64,000 bases of DNA. Source: Diphasiastrum complanatum (lineage: Eukaryota; Streptophyta; Lycopodiopsida; Lycopodiales; Lycopodiaceae). The notes beneath the pieces are model-generated. The model saw only the letters and a list, made by a program, of their open reading frames with translations, was not told where the DNA came from and did not search any database. The stretch covers positions 35,300,390 to 35,364,389 of the forward strand of contig CM055096.1 of NCBI GenBank assembly GCA_029204225.1, read 5' to 3'. Shown here piece by piece: positions 58,801 through 64,000 of this stretch (position 1 is its first letter; each line of letters opens with the position of its first letter). The translations under genes and the position numbers were made by a program.

Positions 58801-61800
58801 TGTACAGTTTGAGTAATGAGATATGAAACACATTGTGTATATCCAAGCTGGATGGCAGCGCCAATCGGTAAGCCACTGGGTTGATCTTCTTGGTGACATA
58901 ATATGGCCCTGCATAAGGTCAAACGAACTTATGAGAGAAACCTTTTGGTAACGCAATGTTCTTTGTGTTCAGCCACACTTGATCACCTTCCTCAAATTCC
59001 AGTTCTCGTCGATGAGGGTTTATGTCAGCTACCATACTTCTTTGGGACTGCTCTAAAAATGACTTCACCTCTGTAAGCTTTGTGTGCCACTCATTGATGA
59101 ATTCCTCCACAGTGGGTACTGGAGTTTCTTGCACGCCTGTAAGAAAAGAGCTTGGAACAATCGGTAGCCGACCATTGCTTATCTCGAAGGGTGCCCTTCC
59201 AGTAGATCCGTTCACTTGGTTGTTATGTGCAAACTCGAGAATATCCAAGTAGTTGACCCAATCAAATTGGTCCCAAGCAACATAATTTCATAAATATTGT
59301 TCAATCTGTCGATTGACTCGTTCTGTTTGCCCATCTGTCTGAGGGTGATATGCAGTGCTGAAATTCAGTCCAGTTCCCACGAGGTGAAATAGACAAGTTC
59401 AAAACTTTTCGACAAACTTTTTGGTGTCTCGATCAGAAATAATCATTCTAGGTAGACCATGGTATTTGAAGACACATTTGAAAAATAACCTTGCCACTTC
59501 TTCAGCTGTCACTGAACTTTTAGTTGGTACCAGATGAACTTGCTTTGAAAAGCGGTCAACCACCACATAAATTGAGTCGAAACCTTGGCACCGTGGTAGT
59601 TGAACAATAAAATCCATGCTCACCGAATCCCATGGGTATGCTGGTACCGGTAATGGTTGGAGTAGTCCTGCTGGAGCTAGCGGTTCCACCTTCACTTGTT
59701 GACATGTCGGGCATGTTTGCACATAGGATTCAACGTCTGCCCACATACCTGGCCAATAGAAGCCTCTTTTGAGAAGTTCATACATGCGATTCACCCCTGG
59801 GTGTCCGGCGGCTAGTACGTCATGATGTTCTCGCAAGACTTTCTTCCTCAGGTTGATGTTGTCTGGGACATATACTCTGCGTTCTTTATAAACAACCATT
59901 TGATCTTTCCAAGTGAAATGTTTATGAGGCTTTCCCAGCTGGAATTCGATCATTAAGTCCTTCGCCAACGCATCTGCACCATAATTCTCTCTGATTTCTT
60001 GGAGTAGGCCAGTCACCTGAGTTGTCACCGTTGCCATCAAGTGTTCCTGTCTACTTAGTGCGTCCGCCACCACATTGTTCTTTCCCGCCGTGTGTACAAT
60101 GTCTATATTGAATTTTGAGAGAAAGTTTTGCCATCGCATTTGCTTTGGCGTGAGCATACCTTGGGATGAGAAGTACTTGAGTGATACATTATCAGTGAAT
60201 GCCTTAAAGGGCTATCCTGCCACATAATGTCTCCAATGCTCCACTGCTTGAACTACTACGACCATTTCTTTTTCATGAGTTGGCCATCGTCGCTCTACGT
60301 CACTCAATTTCTTTGAAAAATATGCAACAGGTTTTCCGTCTTGCATCAACACAGCCCCAATAGCAAAGTTCGACGCGTTTGTATGTATTTCGAAGGTTTG
60401 CTAAAGTCCGGTAAGGCAAGGATGGGTTCTTGAGTGATCCGTCGTTTTAGTTCTTGGAACGCTGCTTCACATTCCGATGTCCATGTCATCTTCAGATGAG
60501 TCTTGGTCTGCTCCAACAGTGTGCCACAATTTTGCTAAATGCCTCAATGAATCTCCTGTAAAAGTTACATAAGCCCACAAAGGATTTGATGCCGTGAACA
60601 GTTTTAGGAGCCAGCCAATCCAAGATAGTCTTGATCTTCTTAGGATCCATCCGAATTCGTCCGTAGCCTATAACATGTCCAAGGAAATCAACTTCCTCTA
60701 CCACAAATTCACATTTTTCTCTTTTCGTGAACAAGCTGTTCTTCCTCAATCGTTGGAAGACCATCCTTAAATGTTTAATGTGATCTTTGAGGCTATGACT
60801 AAACACCAAGATGTCGTCGATGTACACAATGACAAATTCATCTAAGCAGTCTTGAAAAATGTTGTTCATCAACGTGCAAAAAGTGGCTGGTGCGTTTGTT
60901 AGACCGAACGGCATCACCCTGAATTCGTGGCTCCCATACCGTGTTCGAAAAGTCGTTTTGTGCTCATCACCTTTAGCTATTCGAATTTGGTGATATCCAG
61001 ATCTGAGATCTATTTAAAATATCTGGCATGTTTGAGCTGGTCGAACAGGTCATCAATTCTAGGCATGGGATACTTGTTCTTGATGGTACCTTTGTTGAGC
61101 ATGCGGTAATCCACACACATCCATAGTGTCTTGTCCACCTTTTCCACGAATAACACTGGGGCTCCAAAAGGCGAAGCACTGGGTCTAATGAATCCTTTGT
61201 CTATCAATTCACCAAGTTGTCGTTTCAGTTCCACCAACTCTTCTTGGGACATCCTATAGGGTGCTCGTGAAGTTGGTTCTGTTCCTGGTACCAACTCAAT
61301 CTTATGGTCCACTGGTCTTCGAGGAGGTAACTTAGCTGGGAGTTCTTCCAGAAACACATCGCTAAATTCCTCTAGCAAATCTGCCACCTCCTTTGGCAAG
61401 TTTTTTTGTTGCGCGTTTTTCCCTTCTGGAACGCGTGGGTACGTGTGTGTGCATAGCCCTAAGGCCCAAATTCTTTACACAACACATTGTCGAATTGCGC
61501 TGAAGAAGGGACATAACTGAAAAAGTGTTCTGTAAGAGCTGCCAACAATAGCTGGAAAAGTGCGCTGATGGGCTGCCAAGATAGCTGGAAAAGAGCACTA
61601 ATGGGTTGCTAAGATGGCTGCCAAAAGTCGTAGATGGGCACCACATATAGCTGGAAAATGGGTGCTGGCGGGCTGCCAAAAGTGGCATTGAATGGGCGCC
61701 AGTATAGCTGGAAAATGGGCGCTGAAGCCTGCCTCCAAACTGTATTGAATGGCTACAAGAAAATGGTACTGAATGGGCGCCAAATATACCTGGAAACTGG

Positions 61801-63760
61801 GCACTGGAAATGCCTCCAAATGGGAAAGTTATTGCTAAAAAAGCAACCAAGGTTGGCTGTAAATGTGCACTGCAAATGCTGCCAAATGGAGCTGACAATG
61901 GCCACCGATAAGAGGGAACTCCCATAAACATGTGGCCTCTTGCAGAGAAAACCATATCTGAAAATGGTGCTAATGCACCCTCCGCAAAGGAGAAAAGGTG
62001 CACACTCCTATAGAAAAGGTCTGATCATGGTAATATCGTTCCCACCACAGCAAGAAAGTGCTCTAATTCCAAGTTATGAACAGAGTCACAAAGTTTAGTA
62101 TCAATGAAGCATAAAGACAAAAAATGAGGCAGCAAAGGCTAATCTCTACCAGAATAGCCGAGATACATCACATATGATCTTGGCCAAAGCCCTAAAAGCC
62201 ATGGCTGGCATAATCCTAGCTTAGGCCACATGTCTACTCAATATCTCAAGGTACCAAATGAATACAATGTCTCCTACTTATAGCCACAGAGAAGCCCTAA
62301 AAAGGAAGCTTCTACTACAAGCTAGCTAATTACTTAAATAACAATTTATATCGGGAGGGACAATAGTGCACACCCCCCATAGGTTTGAGACCCTCCAAGT
62401 GGACCCCGATGCTATACTTCACTGAGAGATTGATAATTCTATGGGCTCTTTTGCAACTCTTGATATAGCCCATGAGCTCAAGTTTAGAATCATTAGTGGA
62501 GAGGGCATGGTAACCCCTTAAGATCCAAAAGATCTTTGGTGCCACATGTCGTACATGCATGATAGTTATGCACAAGGTGGCACTAAGTTCAGCTCTAGGT
62601 GTCAAGTGGACCATGTGTCCATCTTGACCTACTTGCTAAAATGTGCATAACAGGGGTTCACAAAGTCTTTAAGTAATACCTCCATGGCATACGCACAACT
62701 TACAAGATACAATAACACAAAGCCTAAAGGGGGTAAAATAGGCATTTATTTCAAACAAGCATTTATGTATTACGTACTGCAAGTTTCTTTGATGAATGCA
62801 CATCGAGCAAAGTCATGCTGATCACAGAAAGGCAAATCAAAGGTACTGCTGAATGCAGACGCAGATAATTCATAATAGCAATGAGTGTTCCAATTACATC
62901 CCCATATCTGTAAATGACACATAACTTACAGTAGGCTAAAAAAAATTGATAGAAAGATTGAGGCTTTGTAAGGCTACAAGCGTATCCGCAAAGACCAAAT
63001 CATCCATTTTTTGAACTAAAAGTTATTGAATGTCGCATGTTTCTTTGACATACTTACAAATTGAGCACAGTCAAGCTTACCACAAAAAGGCAAATTAAAG
63101 ACACTATTGAATTCAGATTCAGAGAATTGTTGATATCAGCTTCATATTTCCACAAAATCAAAATAAGCTTCATTATATCAGAAGGAACGTGATGAGGGAA
63201 GCTCGAGTCTATTGTCAATAGCTAAATCAGTTGACTACTGTGACAAATATATAAGCCCCAGTTAGCTTGCTGGAGACACAACAAATGACTGGGAGTACAC
63301 TATACCGACAAATTCTGATCTAATGCATAAAGTCAGTCAATTGCAGACTACGAACTTATGAGAGTGAGCTTGAAAAAGTTGACTCACCGGCAGGTCATTT
63401 CCAGAATTAACGACTAAAAGATGTTGAGCATCCACTCCCAGGATGGATTCTTTTCCTTCCGTGTTATCCTTCACCTGTTTTGATAAACTACATTTCATAT
63501 TTTCAAAGAGATCCAACACATCTTCTCTGATATGAAATTGTGGTATCAATACATTTCATGTGAGGAATGCTGCATCTAATATATTGCAACAAATGAGAAG
63601 AACGAGTTATTCAAAAACCAAACCTTGTATTGATGATTCATATGGATCAAGTACCAACTTGCAACATTTATCATTTGCAACTAACCTTGGTTACTATATC
63701 AAGTAACTCTGGATATGTGATGTCATTGATTGAAGGTAATTCATTTGCAGCCAAAATGAC
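55860..63760 (-). CDS. DUF89/ARMT1-like damage-control phosphatase, last five exons
   Basis: Plant DUF89 proteins are metal-dependent phosphatases that hydrolyse harmful phospho-metabolites. Five phase-0 exons give the C-terminal 127 residues: 63760-63686 ([20 protein letters not shown]), 63474-63388 ([19 protein letters not shown]), 56479-56402 ([20 protein letters not shown]...ILEGM), 56165-56103 ([20 protein letters not shown]) and 55940-55860 ([19 protein letters not shown], stop TAA). All borders are GT...[19 protein letters not shown] and CDSLK are conserved in plant homologues of At2g17340. The 5' exons lie beyond 64000. Intron 63387-56480 is 6,908 bases and holds a chromovirus and a minisatellite. 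No stops in the exons, so the gene is likely functional. Confidence 0.85.
57350..58262 (-). repeat. 3' LTR of the intronic chromovirus, left edge approximate
   Basis: The right edge is secure: the minus strand starts TGTTGTAAAGCTGACTC directly after GAGGGGAGGA. The left edge is a guess. ORFs inside are not supported. 57000-57350 holds unrelated GC-rich sequence. Confidence 0.5.
58263..58273 (-). promoter_or_regulatory. Polypurine tract of the chromovirus
   Basis: The minus strand reads CGAGGGGAGGA before TGTTGTAAAG. Confidence 0.8.
58496..58876 (-). pseudogene. Chromovirus integrase C-terminus with chromodomain
   Basis: [20 protein letters not shown] is followed by a chromodomain: [20 protein letters not shown]. 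Chromodomains direct integration to marked chromatin. Open for 126 codons; a frame break near 58880-58919 separates it from the integrase. Confidence 0.85.
58919..60157 (-). pseudogene. Chromovirus integrase
   Basis: [16 protein letters not shown] ends RNase H. The integrase follows: [14 protein letters not shown] and CPTCQQVK (zinc), [21 protein letters not shown], then after a break [10 protein letters not shown] (about 59320, Glu), and [20 protein letters not shown]. The first 252 codons (60157-59399) are open. Confidence 0.88.
60158..60490 (-). pseudogene. Chromovirus RNase H
   Basis: Across frames: [40 protein letters not shown] and [10 protein letters not shown]. The usual TDAS reads TNAS, which removes a catalytic Asp. 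Confidence 0.8.
60492..61399 (-). pseudogene. Chromovirus reverse transcriptase
   Basis: [69 protein letters not shown], then after a break [34 protein letters not shown] (active site intact) and [15 protein letters not shown]. Breaks lie near 61010-60920. Confidence 0.9.
61500..61900. repeat. Degenerate minisatellite, AGCTGGAAAATGGGCGCTG-type units
   Basis: Variants of (T)ATAGCTGGAAAATGGGC(G/A)C alternate with GGGCGCCA and GGCTGCCAA(A)AG units of about 30-60 bases. A long minus-strand ORF with repeated FSSY..AHS is a by-product. It directly adjoins the truncated end of the chromovirus. Confidence 0.75.
61930..63387. other. Intron sequence without recognised feature
   Basis: AT-rich, no gene or clear repeat. 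Confidence 0.5.
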
Positions 63761-64000
63761 CTACATAAAATGCAAATGTACGCAATTTTCAACTATATCA
63801 GAGTCAGCACATCATCTACGATAATCAAAAGTCGCCAGCAGTCTTACATAGATGACTTGTCAAGAGTTACTTGTAGGTCTATACCTGCACACCCTCAAAG
63901 GTGCACCAAAATAAAATTCATTCAAAGAAAGCTCTGGAAAGAGAAGAGTCTTTGAACCATAAGCTATAGTCTAATGTTTTAGCTTTGACTACAAGTACCA
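63761..64000 (-). other. Upstream intron of the DUF89 gene, continues past the window
   Basis: Begins with the acceptor TGTAG at 63764-63761 read on the minus strand. No exon was found up to 64000. Confidence 0.6.

Larger units (their letters stand above)
58496..61440 (-). mobile_element. Chromovirus (Ty3) in DUF89 intron, 5' truncated
   Basis: The pol order RT, RNase H, integrase and chromodomain is complete on the minus strand, followed by a polypurine tract and LTR. Gag, protease and the 5' LTR are absent: sequence changes at about 61440 to a minisatellite. It lies in the same orientation as the host gene. Confidence 0.88.
56480..63387 (-). other. 6.9-kb intron of the DUF89 gene
   Basis: Donor CCG|GTGAGT at 63387, acceptor GTGCAG| at 56480. 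It holds a chromovirus (to about 61440) and a minisatellite (61500-61900). 56480-57000 and 61930-63387 show no further gene. Confidence 0.85.

Noticed and set aside
61362-62003. 213-codon minus-strand ORF with repeated FSSY motifs
   Set aside because: By-product of the minisatellite; only its last residues overlap chromovirus pol in another frame.

Overview
The window is nuclear DNA from a seed plant with a large, repeat-rich genome. A gymnosperm fits best, but this is an inference. The evidence is two plant host genes with ordinary spliced structures, one of them carrying a 6.9 kb intron that holds a retrotransposon. The remainder is mostly old, nested Ty3 and Ty1/copia LTR elements with tRNA-Asp or tRNA-iMet type primer-binding sites. 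Nothing bacterial, organellar, CRISPR-like or rRNA/tRNA-like was seen.

Layout. 1-9067: a minus-strand Tat/Athila-like Ty3 element (A) whose 3' end lies outside the window; it has inserted into a minus-strand copia remnant (G, 9068-9700). 9700-12706: a (GA)n tract, an LTR piece (F), a copia protease piece and the 5' half of a plus-strand copia (I). 12707-23878: an 11 kb plus-strand Tat-like Ty3 element (H) inserted in I; H carries a 2 kb unclassified insertion. 24943-26270: a plus-oriented polypurine tract and LTR-like GC-rich block. 27333-28894: an intact two-exon BAHD acyltransferase on the minus strand. 29590-30899: a minus-oriented LTR-like block. 31425-38928: copia E' (gag, PBS, LTR) and copia B, whose 5' half has been inverted. 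38929-47456: an unidentified acidic plus-strand ORF split by copia C (40418-46558, target duplication GATAA). 47520-53150: minus-strand remnants of copia F, copia E and a Ty3 integrase, stacked end to end. 53880-54672: an LTR-like region with hairpin tandem repeats. 55860-64000: the 3' end of a minus-strand DUF89 (damage-control phosphatase) gene, with a chromovirus and a minisatellite in its large intron; the gene's 5' end lies beyond the window.

Host genes. The BAHD protein resembles omega-hydroxyacid/fatty-alcohol feruloyl transferases that build suberin aromatics. The DUF89 protein is the plant type that hydrolyses damaged phospho-metabolites. They do not obviously act together. Between them the sequence is almost entirely mobile-element debris.

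Most notable points. (1) Elements A and H, although different, carry a homologous accessory protein in the env position (acidic plus coiled-coil region, then a C-terminal domain with LWE(I/L)Y and YYTY motifs at identical spacing). (2) Element A has two tandem retropepsin-like domains and three zinc knuckles. (3) A and H have each lost the reverse-transcriptase core while keeping gag, RNase H and integrase. (4) Copia B was cut and its 5' half flipped, shown by complementary breakpoints and a shared GAGAA target duplication. (5) A hairpin motif family around TTTTTCGCATTTT and GACACTGT recurs in LTRs of otherwise different elements.
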